A stretch of 64,000 nt of DNA from Profundicola sp048268105 (GTDB lineage Bacteria > Bacteroidota > Bacteroidia > Flavobacteriales > Weeksellaceae), in assembly GCA_048268105.1 (NCBI GenBank), contig JBLWWH010000012.1:5948-69947 (forward strand). Direction: 5' to 3'. Under the pieces are notes generated by a model that was not told where the DNA came from, searched no databases, and saw only the letters and a list, made by a program, of their open reading frames with translations. This document shows, piece by piece, positions 42,540 to 51,462 of this stretch (positions within the stretch are counted from its first letter, which is position 1; each line of letters begins with the position of its first letter). The position numbers and the translations under genes were made by a program.

Positions 42540-45500
42540 TTAAACAAATCTTTGATCCTTCATAAAGGCCAATTTTCTCATTTTATAAATTTGAATCGTA
42601 TAAAAGCCAAACTCCTCGGTTACTTTTCCAGTAAGCTCATAAATTCCTTTTCCTTGAAAAGGGTACTTTTTGGCTATCATAGGAAAATGAACTGTGTCTA
42701 CCCAATGTCCAGCGCGATCTAAGAAGGTCCCAAAATGCATAACTTCTTTTTTTATGGTTTTTGTATATTTGGCTGTGACTAAATAGCCATAAATGCTGAC
42801 GGTTTTATTTAAATTGAAAGGTAAATCTTTCGCCAAAAGTCCATCTGGCACCTTTTCCGCAGTCAATGAAAAAGGATCGCTAAGCGCAAAACCTAACAAT
42901 TCTATTTGATCAAAAACATCTTCTAATGGGTTAGAAGTTAAATTCGGCATGTCAAAATTTCTTTCTGGTGGTGGGAAAAGTTCTTTGGATTGTTGAATTT
43001 TCTTGTTTTTTGGTTGCAAAGCATAAACTTGCCATAGTAAATTCCTTTTAGGAATATGGGTGAATCTAAAAGCATTTATTCGAATTAAAATATCCATTTG
43101 TTCTATCCCCAATGGAACACGATTTACAAAATCTTGAAAAGAAGTGAATTCTCCGTTTTTATTTCTTTCACCTTCTATCTGCTCGATAGATTTTTCATCT
43201 ATGTTGTTTAATAAATTAAAACCTAAATAAATATTTTTTCCTTCAATAACTGTATGCCCAAAGCTTTTGTTGATGCATGGAGCATGAAGAATACCACCGT
43301 TCATTCTAGCTTCATGAAAATATAATTCACGTGTATAGTAGCCGCCCCCATTATTGATTACTGCGACCATATACTCTAATGGATAATAGCATTTTAAGAA
43401 TAAACTTTGATAACTTTCAACTGCATAAGATGCTGAGTGGCCTTTGGCAAAAGCATAACCCGCAAAGCTTTCAATTTGTCGCCAAACATCTTTGATGAGT
43501 TCTTCTGGAAATCCTTTGTTCAAACAATTATCAAAGAACTTCTTTTGCACAAAATGCATTTCATTTCTCGATCTAAACTTCCCGCTCATACCACGTCTTA
43601 AAACGTCAGCTTCGCCTAAACTTAAATCCGCAAACTGATGCGCCACCTTTATTACATCTTCTTGATACACCATTACGCCATAAGTTTCTGGCATAATTTC
43701 GTAAAGTGTCGGATGTGCATCTTTTCTCTTTTCAGGATATTTATGACGCATAATATATTCTCGCATCATGCCACTTTGCGCTACGCCAGGCCTAATGATA
43801 GAACTAGCTGCGACTAAAAGTAAATAATTGTCTACTTCTAATTTTCTGATTAACATGCGCATGGCGGGCGATTCCACATAAAAACAACCTATGCAATTCC
43901 CTTTTTTGATCATATTATTCACGTTTTTGTCAGTAAACATGGGTTTTGTATCGTGAATATCTGCTAATGTTTTTTCGGGATGATTGTACTTGATAATCTC
44001 TGTGGCTTCTTTAATTTTTCCTAAACCACGTTGCCCTAAAATGTCATATTTATATAGACCAGCATCTTCGGCTATAATCATGTCGAAATGTGTGGTAGGA
44101 AAGCCTTTGGGGGGTAGATCTGTCGCCGAAAAGTAGTGAATTGGCTTTTCAGAAATTAAAATCCCACTGGCATGTACACTTCTTAAATTCGGGAAATCAT
44201 GAATCAATCTACCATATTGGTGAACTAATTTTGCATAATTTTCTAATTGAGTAGGATTATACTTACCATCACTTAAAATATCAATCTCATGTTTTGGTAG
44301 TCCGAAAACTTTGCCTAATTCGCGCATCGCCGCACTATGTCGATAGGTGGAGTAGGTGGCAATCAGGGAAACTTCTCCATTTTTTCCGTAGCGATCAAAA
44401 ATATAATTGGTGACATCTTCGCGGTCTCGCCAAGAAAAATCAATATCAAAATCTGGCGGACTGGTTCTGTAAACATTCATAAATCGCTCGAAGTAGAGAT
44501 TGAGATCGATAGGATCTACATCTGTTATGCGAAGTAAATATGCAACAATGGAATTGGCACCACTTCCACGACCAACATAAAAATAGTTTTTTCGTTGAGC
44601 ATAACTGATGATGTCCCAATTCACCAAAAAGAAAGAAACGAAATCCATTTCTTCTATGGTTTTAAGCTCTTTTTCAATTCTTTGTTGAATTTCAGTTGTC
44701 ACGACAGGGTATCGCTTAGGCAGATTCTCTAAGCATAAATGCCTCAACAACTGAATATCCTTGGTTTTACTTTCTGTAAATTTTTTCTTGTTTTGGTGCT
44801 CAGCATTAAAATTAAAACTAGTCTCACAGGAATCAATTAGATTTTGTGTGTTTTTAATTAAAAATGGAAAATCTTTAATACGCTCTAGAAGTTGCTCTTT
44901 TGGCAGCATAATTTCAGTAGGCAGAGCTTGTTCTAAAGGATCTAATTTGCTCAATAATATGTTGTTATCAACCGCGCGTAATAAGCGATGAATATTAAAA
45001 TCTGTTTTATTTCTAAAAGTATTGGAAAGACATAAAACCCATAAATCTTGTCGACGAATCAAATGGTTGAATGCAATTTTCTTTAAATCTTTTAAATCCA
45101 CACCAATACGTTCATTGGGGCGAAAAATAGTTTTTTCTTGCTTTAAAACTGTTTCAAAATTATAAATAAAGCTAACATCTGGAATATCGGGAGCTGTTTC
45201 GGGAAATGGAATTTTATGATGCAAATGATGCGACAAAAAATTATTTAATGCTAAATAAGATGAATTGTTGTGGGCAATTCCAACATACATTTGTTCTGCA
45301 CCATTTCTAAAGTCGATCCCAGCAATGGGTTTTATATTATATTTCTTGGCTAGCCTAAAGAAGTTTAAACTCACAGAAGTATTGTTAATATCTGTAATCG
45401 CTAAACTTTCATAACCATTATCCACAGCCATTTGCAGAAGATATTCCTCAGAAAATGTTCCGTAGCGTAAACTATAATATGTATGGTTGTTTAAATACAA
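42540..45500 (-). CDS. dnaE: Short DnaE-like DNA polymerase III alpha subunit (SOS-associated)
   Basis: A C-family polymerase of 986 residues, about 15-20% shorter than replicative DnaE. The PHP domain begins YLNNHTYYSLRYG, where the first His of the usual HxH is Asn, so PHP metal binding is probably impaired. The catalytic core is intact: GRGSGANSIVAYLLRI (about 308) and PDFDIDFSWRDRE (about 348-360). It ends after an OB fold (about 895-986) without the tau-binding tail. It starts at TTG 45500, 45 bases after the dinB stop, so it is cotranscribed with dinB and probably extends from lesions (DnaE2-like role). Confidence 0.88.
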   Translation of the reverse strand: MYLNNHTYYSLRYGTFSEEYLLQMAVDNGYESLAITDINNTSVSLNFFRLAKKYNIKPIAGIDFRNGAEQMYVGIAHNNSSYLALNNFLSHHLHHKIPFPETAPDIPDVSFIYNFETVLKQEKTIFRPNERIGVDLKDLKKIAFNHLIRRQDLWVLCLSNTFRNKTDFNIHRLLRAVDNNILLSKLDPLEQALPTEIMLPKEQLLERIKDFPFLIKNTQNLIDSCETSFNFNAEHQNKKKFTESKTKDIQLLRHLCLENLPKRYPVVTTEIQQRIEKELKTIEEMDFVSFFLVNWDIISYAQRKNYFYVGRGSGANSIVAYLLRITDVDPIDLNLYFERFMNVYRTSPPDFDIDFSWRDREDVTNYIFDRYGKNGEVSLIATYSTYRHSAAMRELGKVFGLPKHEIDILSDGKYNPTQLENYAKLVHQYGRLIHDFPNLRSVHASGILISEKPIHYFSATDLPPKGFPTTHFDMIIAEDAGLYKYDILGQRGLGKIKEATEIIKYNHPEKTLADIHDTKPMFTDKNVNNMIKKGNCIGCFYVESPAMRMLIRKLEVDNYLLLVAASSIIRPGVAQSGMMREYIMRHKYPEKRKDAHPTLYEIMPETYGVMVYQEDVIKVAHQFADLSLGEADVLRRGMSGKFRSRNEMHFVQKKFFDNCLNKGFPEELIKDVWRQIESFAGYAFAKGHSASYAVESYQSLFLKCYYPLEYMVAVINNGGGYYTRELYFHEARMNGGILHAPCINKSFGHTVIEGKNIYLGFNLLNNIDEKSIEQIEGERNKNGEFTSFQDFVNRVPLGIEQMDILIRINAFRFTHIPKRNLLWQVYALQPKNKKIQQSKELFPPPERNFDMPNLTSNPLEDVFDQIELLGFALSDPFSLTAEKVPDGLLAKDLPFNLNKTVSIYGYLVTAKYTKTIKKEVMHFGTFLDRAGHWVDTVHFPMIAKKYPFQGKGIYELTGKVTEEFGFYTIQIYKMRKLAFMKDQRFV

Positions 45501-45545
45501 AGAGTGGTTTTGGGGCTTAATATTTTAATTGGTTGATTATTTTTT

Positions 45546-46760
45546 TTAAGCATTTCTATGTGCTAAAACAGTTGGAGGTTCGCCATTAAATGGATTAAAA
45601 TCGTTTCCGATGCTGTGCACATCCATGCAATTGGCGCGTATCACACTTCGACTCCCATAGCGATTCCTTATTTTGTCCATGGCTTCATAGAGTTGGGTTG
45701 TTTTTTTGGTATCTTCAAAAATTGAAATCTGATAACTTCCACTAGTTAAATCACTGAACCTAACGCCCACCAATCGGACGAGTAATCGCTTATCATATAA
45801 TTTATGGAATAACTCCAAGGCTGTTGGGATTAAAACATGATCTGCCGATGTGTAGGGAATTTTAACCTGTTTAGAATAGGTGTTAAAGTCAGAATATCTA
45901 ATTTTAATACTAATACAAGCAGCCATTTTATTACCATTGCGAAGTAGATAAGCTAAATTTTCTGTCATAGCCGTTATATACCGGGTTAGCAAATCCATAT
46001 CGGTAGTGTTTTTGCCAAAAGTACGCTCATTAGAAATCGATTTTCTTTCATGATATTCAATCACAGGAGAGTGATCAATACCATTGGCTTTTTGCCAAAG
46101 AATGCTTCCATTTTTGCCTAAAACATTTTCTACCATTTCTCTGGGCATTTTTTGTAAAACCTGAACTTCTTTGATGCCCAAATGACAAAGAGTTTGATAA
46201 GTTTTATCCCCAACACCTGGGATTTTACGAACAGATAAAGGTGAAAGAAAAGTTTTTTCCATACCATAATCTATTTTGAGCTGATTGTTGGGTTTGGCTT
46301 CTCCAGTAGCAATTTTAGATACAGTTTTGTTTTCCGAAAGACCGAAAGAAATGGGCAGACCTGTTTCTTTTATGATTTTATGACGCAGTTCGCCAGCATA
46401 TTTATAACATCCAAAAAACTTGTCCATTCCGCTCATGTCGACATAAAACTCATCTACGCTTGCTTTCTCCAAAACAGGAACATTTTCTTGCAAAATATCG
46501 GTCACCATTTTAGAGAATTTGCTATAGGTTCCAGCATTTCCACGAATCACTATAGCCTCTGGGCACATCATGCGCGCCATTTTCATAGACATTCCCGAAT
46601 GAACTCCAAAAGTACGCGCTTCATAACTGGCGGCAGATACCACACCACGGCTTCCGGTTCCACCTACCAAAATAGGTTTTCCATTTAACTTGCTGTCTAA
46701 TAATCGTTCACAAGACACAAAAAAAGTGTCTAAATCTAAATGTAAAATACTCCTCTTCAT
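45546..46760 (-). CDS. dinB: Y-family DNA polymerase IV (DinB-like)
   Basis: Translesion polymerase of 404 residues. The catalytic residues are present: D9 in HLDLDTFFVSCER and D103-E104 in SVDEFYVD, so it is not an inactive ImuB-type paralogue. The palm/finger features SYEARTFGVHSGM and the thumb GVGDKTYQTLCHLGI (HhH) follow, then the little-finger domain. The stop precedes the dnaE-like gene by 45 bases. Transcription is divergent from the LexA-like gene through a 170-bp region carrying shared operator-like repeats. Confidence 0.93.
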   Translation of the reverse strand: MKRSILHLDLDTFFVSCERLLDSKLNGKPILVGGTGSRGVVSAASYEARTFGVHSGMSMKMARMMCPEAIVIRGNAGTYSKFSKMVTDILQENVPVLEKASVDEFYVDMSGMDKFFGCYKYAGELRHKIIKETGLPISFGLSENKTVSKIATGEAKPNNQLKIDYGMEKTFLSPLSVRKIPGVGDKTYQTLCHLGIKEVQVLQKMPREMVENVLGKNGSILWQKANGIDHSPVIEYHERKSISNERTFGKNTTDMDLLTRYITAMTENLAYLLRNGNKMAACISIKIRYSDFNTYSKQVKIPYTSADHVLIPTALELFHKLYDKRLLVRLVGVRFSDLTSGSYQISIFEDTKKTTQLYEAMDKIRNRYGSRSVIRANCMDVHSIGNDFNPFNGEPPTVLAHRNA

Positions 46761-46779
46761 AAGCTTTCCATATTTAATT

Positions 46780-46787
46780 CAAAGATA
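46780..46787 (-). promoter_or_regulatory. -7 element (TATCTTTG) of dinB-dnaE
   Basis: TATCTTTG on the minus strand, ending 19 bases before the dinB ATG; it adjoins the first operator-like repeat (46786). Confidence 0.6.
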
Positions 46788-46842
46788 TGGAAATATTCCT
46801 GATTTATGGAAATAATCCAACATAATGGAAATATTCCAATGA
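46786..46842. promoter_or_regulatory. Three operator-like repeats at exact 19-bp spacing (candidate SOS operators)
   Basis: The palindromic core GGAAATATTCC occurs at 46789-46799 and 46827-46837, with GGAAATAATCC at 46808-46818 between them; starts are 19 bp apart. Each is preceded by (T/A)ATGG context. A fourth half-site (TATGGAAA on the minus strand) lies in the dinB leader at about 46765-46772. The array fills the space between the two divergent -7 elements. Confidence 0.75.
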
Positions 46843-46847
46843 AAGTG

Positions 46848-46855
46848 TATATTTG
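46848..46855 (+). promoter_or_regulatory. -7 element (TATATTTG) of the LexA-like gene
   Basis: TATATTTG, ten bases downstream of the third operator core and 75 bases before the ATG at 46931. Confidence 0.6.
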
Positions 46856-46930
46856 TATAAAATACTGAAGATTAGGCTTTAATTATAGTTTTTAAAGTTT
46901 AGAATTTATTCAGATATTAAAAAATAAAAT

Positions 46931-47674
46931 ATGCAGATACCCATAGAGAATCAGCGTTTAAGAGAGGTTCGAGAGGACTTAGGATATACTCAAATAGATT
47001 TTGCTAAAATTATTGGTGCGGGAAGTTCTACTGTAGATATAGAACGTGGAAAAGTGAAATTAAGTGGAATTGTTGTAAAAGAGTTATACCAACAGTTTCA
47101 AATAAATCCGTCTTGGTTATTTGGCGAAAGTGATCAAAAAATAATCAGAATGGGTTCGGCTTCAACTATGCCAAAAGTGATTAGTATTGATGGCGATGGG
47201 GATGAAAACATTGTTATGGTAAGTCAAAAAGCCGCCGCTGGATATGGACAGAATGTAGAAGATGCTCAATGGATTGGTGAATTGCCGATGTTCCAAATTC
47301 CATTGCCTGAATATAGAAATAGCAGCTATCGAGGTTTTGAGGTGAAAGGTGATAGTATGATGCCTTTGATTCAAGATAAAAGCTGGGTGATATGTAGTGC
47401 AGTCGAAAAATTAGAAGAAATTAAAAACAATGATATTTATGTCATTGTAGAGCAGGATAGTATTCGTTTAAAAATGATTGAAAAAGATGCTGAGAAAAAA
47501 CTGCTGAATCTTATATCCTTAAACCCTGAATATGCTCCCGTTCAAGTTTCTTATGAGCATGTTGTAGAAGTTTGGAAATTCCACTCTCAATTGAACTTTG
47601 GAAAGGTGGATAACATGGTGACTTTAAATCAAATTTACTCTGAAATTCAAGATATTAAGAAGAAAATAGGATAG
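46931..47674 (+). CDS. LexA-like repressor: XRE HTH with S24 autopeptidase domain
   Basis: A 247-residue regulator that would repress DNA-damage genes until RecA filament stimulates self-cleavage. An XRE-type HTH (about 8-62) is joined to a peptidase S24 domain. The expected self-cleavage bond Ala103-Gly104 (KAAAGYG), nucleophile S142 (KGDSMM) and general-base K181 (IRLKM) are all present, in the same order as LexA/UmuD/CI. It is divergent from dinB-dnaE, and three operator-like repeats lie between. It differs from canonical LexA in using an XRE rather than a LexA winged-helix domain. Confidence 0.88.
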   Translation: MQIPIENQRLREVREDLGYTQIDFAKIIGAGSSTVDIERGKVKLSGIVVKELYQQFQINPSWLFGESDQKIIRMGSASTMPKVISIDGDGDENIVMVSQKAAAGYGQNVEDAQWIGELPMFQIPLPEYRNSSYRGFEVKGDSMMPLIQDKSWVICSAVEKLEEIKNNDIYVIVEQDSIRLKMIEKDAEKKLLNLISLNPEYAPVQVSYEHVVEVWKFHSQLNFGKVDNMVTLNQIYSEIQDIKKKIG

Positions 47675-47713
47675 TGTAAGTGTTTAGTTTTTAAAGTTTT
47701 AAACATAAAAACA

Positions 47714-48265
47714 TTATTCATCTTCGAATGCCCACAAACCTCTATTGTTATCAACCGCAGCATCTTCGGCTTCTATGAATTCATCGGCATATTTAAGGTT
47801 GGGAGCATAATTAAATACAACCGCATAGCCCATTTCTATGATTTTCTTATTCACAAAAGTTCCATCTTCTAAGAAGGCATAGGCTAAAGTTCGGCCGTAT
47901 TTATCGTATTTAACGATGTCATAAGTCAGTCTGACTTTCTTGTTTTTTAACAAAGAATCAGCAAATTTATGTGCCTGTACGCCAAATTCTTGTTTGGTTT
48001 TATTGCCATAATCCACTGATTCTGGTGCATCGATTCCGATGAGTCTTATTTTTATTCCATTTTTGCTTCCGTCGTCTATCCAAAAAGTGTCTCCATCAGA
48101 AACCCATTTGATAGGGTAGAAAGTATCATCTTCCTTTGGTTTTTCTATCCTATCATTTTTATTCCATGGAAAATTAAATGGCTCTATCGGTTCACAAGAA
48201 ATTAAAAAGCTTGAAAGATAAAACAGGAAGAAGTAGTAGTAAAATGATTTTGAAAAGAAAGGCAT
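47714..48265 (-). CDS. Thermonuclease-family (SNase) lipoprotein
   Basis: A staphylococcal nuclease-like protein of 183 residues, exported as a lipoprotein (signal ending in FLISC, Cys24). Motifs: WVSDGDTFWI (Ca2+/active-site region), IRLIGIDAPES, YDKYGRTLAYAFLEDG and AVDNNRGLW. The RLIGIDAPE Arg and Glu correspond to catalytic residues of the family. It stands alone on the minus strand between the LexA-like gene and the thioesterase. Confidence 0.88.
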   Translation of the reverse strand: MPFFSKSFYYYFFLFYLSSFLISCEPIEPFNFPWNKNDRIEKPKEDDTFYPIKWVSDGDTFWIDDGSKNGIKIRLIGIDAPESVDYGNKTKQEFGVQAHKFADSLLKNKKVRLTYDIVKYDKYGRTLAYAFLEDGTFVNKKIIEMGYAVVFNYAPNLKYADEFIEAEDAAVDNNRGLWAFEDE

Positions 48266-48274
48266 AAAATAGCT

Positions 48275-48292
48275 TAGTTTTGATTACTTTTG
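48275..48292 (+). promoter_or_regulatory. Two overlapping -7 elements (TAGTTTTG, TACTTTTG)
   Basis: TAGTTTTG (48275-48282) and TACTTTTG (48285-48292) both match TAnnTTTG, ten bases apart, upstream of the thioesterase-menF operon; either or both may be used. Confidence 0.5.
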
Positions 48293-48314
48293 AGTTTAAA
48301 GAAACAGAAAAAAG

Positions 48315-48746
48315 ATGGATAAAGATAAGGTTTTAGCGCAGATGAACGCAACGAACAAAAATACCATGATGGAATTACTTGGTATTGAATATATTGATTT
48401 TACGGGCGATACTTTAACCGCGTCTATGGAAGTGAATTCTAAAGTTCATCAACCTTATGGCTTATTACATGGCGGTGCAACTGCAGTATTGGCCGAAACC
48501 GTTGGAAGTGTATTGTCTGCGGTGCAATGTGTTGATAAAGAACAAGGTTCTGTGGGGACTAATCTTAATATTTATCATTTAAAATCGGTGAGAGAAGGAA
48601 AGGTTTTCGCTAAAGGATCTTTTATTCGAAAGGGTAGAGGAATGCATGTGATTGATATTAGGGTGCATGATGCAGATGATAATTTAATTTCAAATGCCAT
48701 TTTAACTACAAAAGTTATTGACATTAAAAGAAAGTCAAAAGCATAA
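48315..48746 (+). CDS. Hotdog-fold thioesterase (PaaI/DHNA-CoA thioesterase type)
   Basis: A 143-residue acyl-CoA thioesterase: QPYGLLHGGATAVLAETVGS (about 47-66) contains the catalytic Glu of the HGG...E pattern, and GTNLNIYHLKSVREGKVFAKG is the usual second strand. Being 12 bases upstream of menF suggests it is the 1,4-dihydroxy-2-naphthoyl-CoA thioesterase of menaquinone synthesis (MenI), but general thioesterases have the same fold. Confidence 0.82.
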   Translation: MDKDKVLAQMNATNKNTMMELLGIEYIDFTGDTLTASMEVNSKVHQPYGLLHGGATAVLAETVGSVLSAVQCVDKEQGSVGTNLNIYHLKSVREGKVFAKGSFIRKGRGMHVIDIRVHDADDNLISNAILTTKVIDIKRKSKA

Positions 48747-48758
48747 ACAAAAGTTTAT

Positions 48759-49727
48759 ATGAAAGTCACCCAAGATTTTGTTCTTTTTAGAGCGCCGAAT
48801 GAAAAGCAGTTTAAGCTATGGAATTTAGGCGAAAAGGAAGAGGAGACATATTTTATATTTCATTCGTTTGATAATCAAATTACGCGTCGTTTGTATAAGA
48901 AAGATGAGACCAGTTTGAGTTATGATCAAGTGTTAGAGCTTGAATTTAATTTAAATTTAAAGTCTATCGAAGCATCTGTGAAAGAGCAATCGCATGATGA
49001 ATATATCAAACGCTGTAATTTTTTTATTGACGCTTTAAAAGACAATCAATTAGATAAAGTAATTTTTAGCCGAATTAAATATGCTAATTTTGATGAAGAT
49101 TTTGGTGAAAAGTTAATTCACTTGGCCCATAAATATCCCAAAGCTATGGTTTATTTGGCTAATTTTAAGGGTGAAACCTGGATGGGAGCAAGTCCAGAAA
49201 AGTTAGTTCAAATAAATAACAATGAATTGTCTACGGTGGCTTTGGCGAGTACAAAAGCAGTTTCGGAAAACAGAGATTGGACAGAAAAAGAATATAAAGA
49301 ACATCAATGGGTGGTGGATTATATTTATAGTTATTTAAAGAAATTCAAACCTAGCAAAGGAGAAACTAAAACCATTGATTTAGGTGAGATTCAGCATTTA
49401 AAAACCAAGTTTTCTGCGCAATTAAAAGAAGAGCATGACATAGAGGAGATTTGCAATTTATTGCATCCAACCCCAGCGGTATGTGGAATGCCAAAGGAAA
49501 AAGCCCAGCAATTTATACTAGAAAATGAGGGTTATGATCGAAGCTTCTATACAGGTTATTTTGGTGTTATCTCTAAGGATTATACCGAAGTTTATGTCAA
49601 CCTAAGATGTGCACAAGTCTTTGCTCAAAAGCTTGCTGTGTATGTAGGCGGCGGACTTTTGGCTGAAAGCGACGCCGAAAAAGAATGGCAAGAAACCGAG
49701 TGGAAATCTAAGGCTTTATTAGCTTAA
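48759..49727 (+). CDS. menF: Chorismate-binding enzyme, probable isochorismate synthase MenF
   Basis: A 322-residue member of the anthranilate synthase component I/isochorismate synthase family. Motifs: MGASPEKLVQI (about 147), LASTKAVSEN, LHPTPAVCGMPKEKA (about 245-259), GYFGV and the C-terminal VGGGLLAESDAEKEWQETEWK, which is typical of MenF/EntC. It is short; most homologues are 350-450 residues and the variable N-terminus is reduced. It begins 12 bases after the thioesterase gene. The 3' end lies 12 bases from the convergent ackA. Confidence 0.86.
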   Translation: MKVTQDFVLFRAPNEKQFKLWNLGEKEEETYFIFHSFDNQITRRLYKKDETSLSYDQVLELEFNLNLKSIEASVKEQSHDEYIKRCNFFIDALKDNQLDKVIFSRIKYANFDEDFGEKLIHLAHKYPKAMVYLANFKGETWMGASPEKLVQINNNELSTVALASTKAVSENRDWTEKEYKEHQWVVDYIYSYLKKFKPSKGETKTIDLGEIQHLKTKFSAQLKEEHDIEEICNLLHPTPAVCGMPKEKAQQFILENEGYDRSFYTGYFGVISKDYTEVYVNLRCAQVFAQKLAVYVGGGLLAESDAEKEWQETEWKSKALLA

Positions 49728-49739
49728 GTTAGACTTTAA

Positions 49740-50927
49740 TTATTTCTGTTGAAAAGCGAAACATTCCTTAGCGATTTGTAATTCTTCATTCGTAGGAATC
49801 ACCAATACTTTTGTTTTGCTAAATTCTGTTGAAATTTCGCGAATTTCTTTAGAGCGAATACTGTTTTTATGTGCGTCTAACTCAATTCCGAAATAACTCA
49901 TGTCTTCACAAACCTTAGCGCGAATGAGCTCACTATTTTCACCGATACCGGCTGTGAAAACAATAGCATCTACACCATTTAAAACCGCTGTATATGTCCC
50001 AATATATTTTTTAATTCGGTAGGTGTTCATCTCTAGTGCTAATTGAGCTATCTCATCCCCATTGTTGGCTCTTTCTTCGATGCCTCTCAAATCACTATCG
50101 CCGGTCAATCCAAGCATACCACTTTGTTTGGTAAGTAAATTCGAAACTTCTTGAGCGCCCATATTGAATTTTTCCATTAAATAGAAAATAACCGCTTGAT
50201 CGATGTCACCACTTCGCGTACCCATAATCAGACCTTGGTTAGGGCCAAAACCTAATGAGTGATCCACGCTCTTTCCATCTTTGATAGCTGTCATTGAACA
50301 ACCATTTCCCAAATGTACTACAATCAATTTAGCGCTTGGGTTGTGTAAATATTCAATCGCTTTTTGGGAGACATAATGATGAGATATACCATGGAAACCA
50401 TACATTCTAATATCATGTTCATCTCTAAATTTTAAAGGAATGGCAAAGGTGTGAGCTTTTTCTGGAATAGTTTGGTGAAACGAGGTGTCGAAAACTGCAA
50501 TTTGCGTCGCGTTGGGAAAAATATCCTGCGCTACCACAATTCCCACATGGTTGGGTGGGTTGTGTAAAGGTGCTAAATTAAATAAGCTTTTAATTCTATC
50601 TACTACATCTTGATTGATTTCTACGGTATTCAAGAATTCCTTTCCACCATGTACCACACGATGTCCGATCATTTCAATATCATCTACATTAGAAATCACA
50701 CCAGAAGCTGAACTCATCAATAAATTCACCACTTCGCGTAATCCCACTGCATGATCAGGGATTTCCATATTGATATTAATGGATTTCTTTTGGGTATTGT
50801 AATGGATTTCTCCATCCTTGAGGCCAATTTTCTCTACTAAACCAGAAGCTACAACCTCTTGTTCGGGCATTTTAAACAATTGAAACTTTATAGACGAACT
50901 TCCTGAATTGATAATCAATACCTTCAT
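49740..50927 (-). CDS. ackA: Acetate kinase AckA
   Basis: Interconverts acetate plus ATP and acetyl phosphate plus ADP. The 395-residue protein has the phosphate-binding INSGSSSIKFQLF at the N-terminus, GHRVVHGGKEF (about 86), DTSFHQTIPEKAHTFAIP, GFHGISHHYV (about 175), LGNGCSMTAIKDGKSVDHSLGF and GTRSGDID. pta is not adjacent. The promoter element lies 26 bases upstream. Confidence 0.96.
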   Translation of the reverse strand: MKVLIINSGSSSIKFQLFKMPEQEVVASGLVEKIGLKDGEIHYNTQKKSININMEIPDHAVGLREVVNLLMSSASGVISNVDDIEMIGHRVVHGGKEFLNTVEINQDVVDRIKSLFNLAPLHNPPNHVGIVVAQDIFPNATQIAVFDTSFHQTIPEKAHTFAIPLKFRDEHDIRMYGFHGISHHYVSQKAIEYLHNPSAKLIVVHLGNGCSMTAIKDGKSVDHSLGFGPNQGLIMGTRSGDIDQAVIFYLMEKFNMGAQEVSNLLTKQSGMLGLTGDSDLRGIEERANNGDEIAQLALEMNTYRIKKYIGTYTAVLNGVDAIVFTAGIGENSELIRAKVCEDMSYFGIELDAHKNSIRSKEIREISTEFSKTKVLVIPTNEELQIAKECFAFQQK

Positions 50928-50953
50928 GCGATTAGTTTAAAAAAAATGATGGA

Positions 50954-50961
50954 CAAAGATA
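50954..50961 (-). promoter_or_regulatory. -7 element (TATCTTTG) of ackA
   Basis: TATCTTTG on the minus strand, ending 26 bases before the ATG. Confidence 0.55.
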
Positions 50962-51122
50962 CATGTTAAAATTCGTTTCGCTTAAATCTAGCTTTAAAAT
51001 TAAATATAGCGATTTTGAGATAGTAGAATTAAAAATGCTTAATTCGGACAAATTATTGTTTATCAGAAGCTAAGAGAAAAATAAAATATTGAATTAAAAT
51101 TATTTTTTACTAAATTAGCTTT

Positions 51123-51452
51123 ATGCTATTGTTTTTTCAAGACTATACCAATAATATATGTGTGCCTACGGAAGCTCCACTAGAGGCCAGTGTTTGGCAA
51201 ACATTAGATATATTTAATAATATTTCTGAGGACGATGGTAGTTATATTGGTTTGGTGGATGAGCATCAAGAAACCCTACAATTTATGAAATACAATAAGT
51301 ATGTTTGGTTGATAGAAATCCCAAAGCCACAATTAGGTGGCTCATATCAAGGCTATTTTACTAAAAATAAATGCAAAAAAATCATATCTGAAATATTTGA
51401 TGGTTTGCCACTTTCTCAAGTTTCAGGCTTATCATTTGAAAAATATTTATGA
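51123..51452 (+). CDS. Hypothetical protein upstream of menA
   Basis: A 109-residue protein without signal or membrane segments. It begins with MLLFFQDYTNN and ends in a small alpha/beta region (YVWLIEIPKPQLGGSYQGYF...). I do not recognise a family. It ends 10 bases before the menA start, and no other gene lies on its strand nearby, so it appears to be the first gene of the menA transcript. A near-consensus TAGCTTTA just precedes the ATG. Confidence 0.65.
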   Translation: MLLFFQDYTNNICVPTEAPLEASVWQTLDIFNNISEDDGSYIGLVDEHQETLQFMKYNKYVWLIEIPKPQLGGSYQGYFTKNKCKKIISEIFDGLPLSQVSGLSFEKYL

Positions 51453-51462
51453 TTTTTGCCGA

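Noticed and set aside
51337..51462. N-terminal extension of menA
   Set aside because: The extension overlaps the preceding 109-residue gene in another frame; menA homologues start at the MKNWISAARLRTLP Met (51463).
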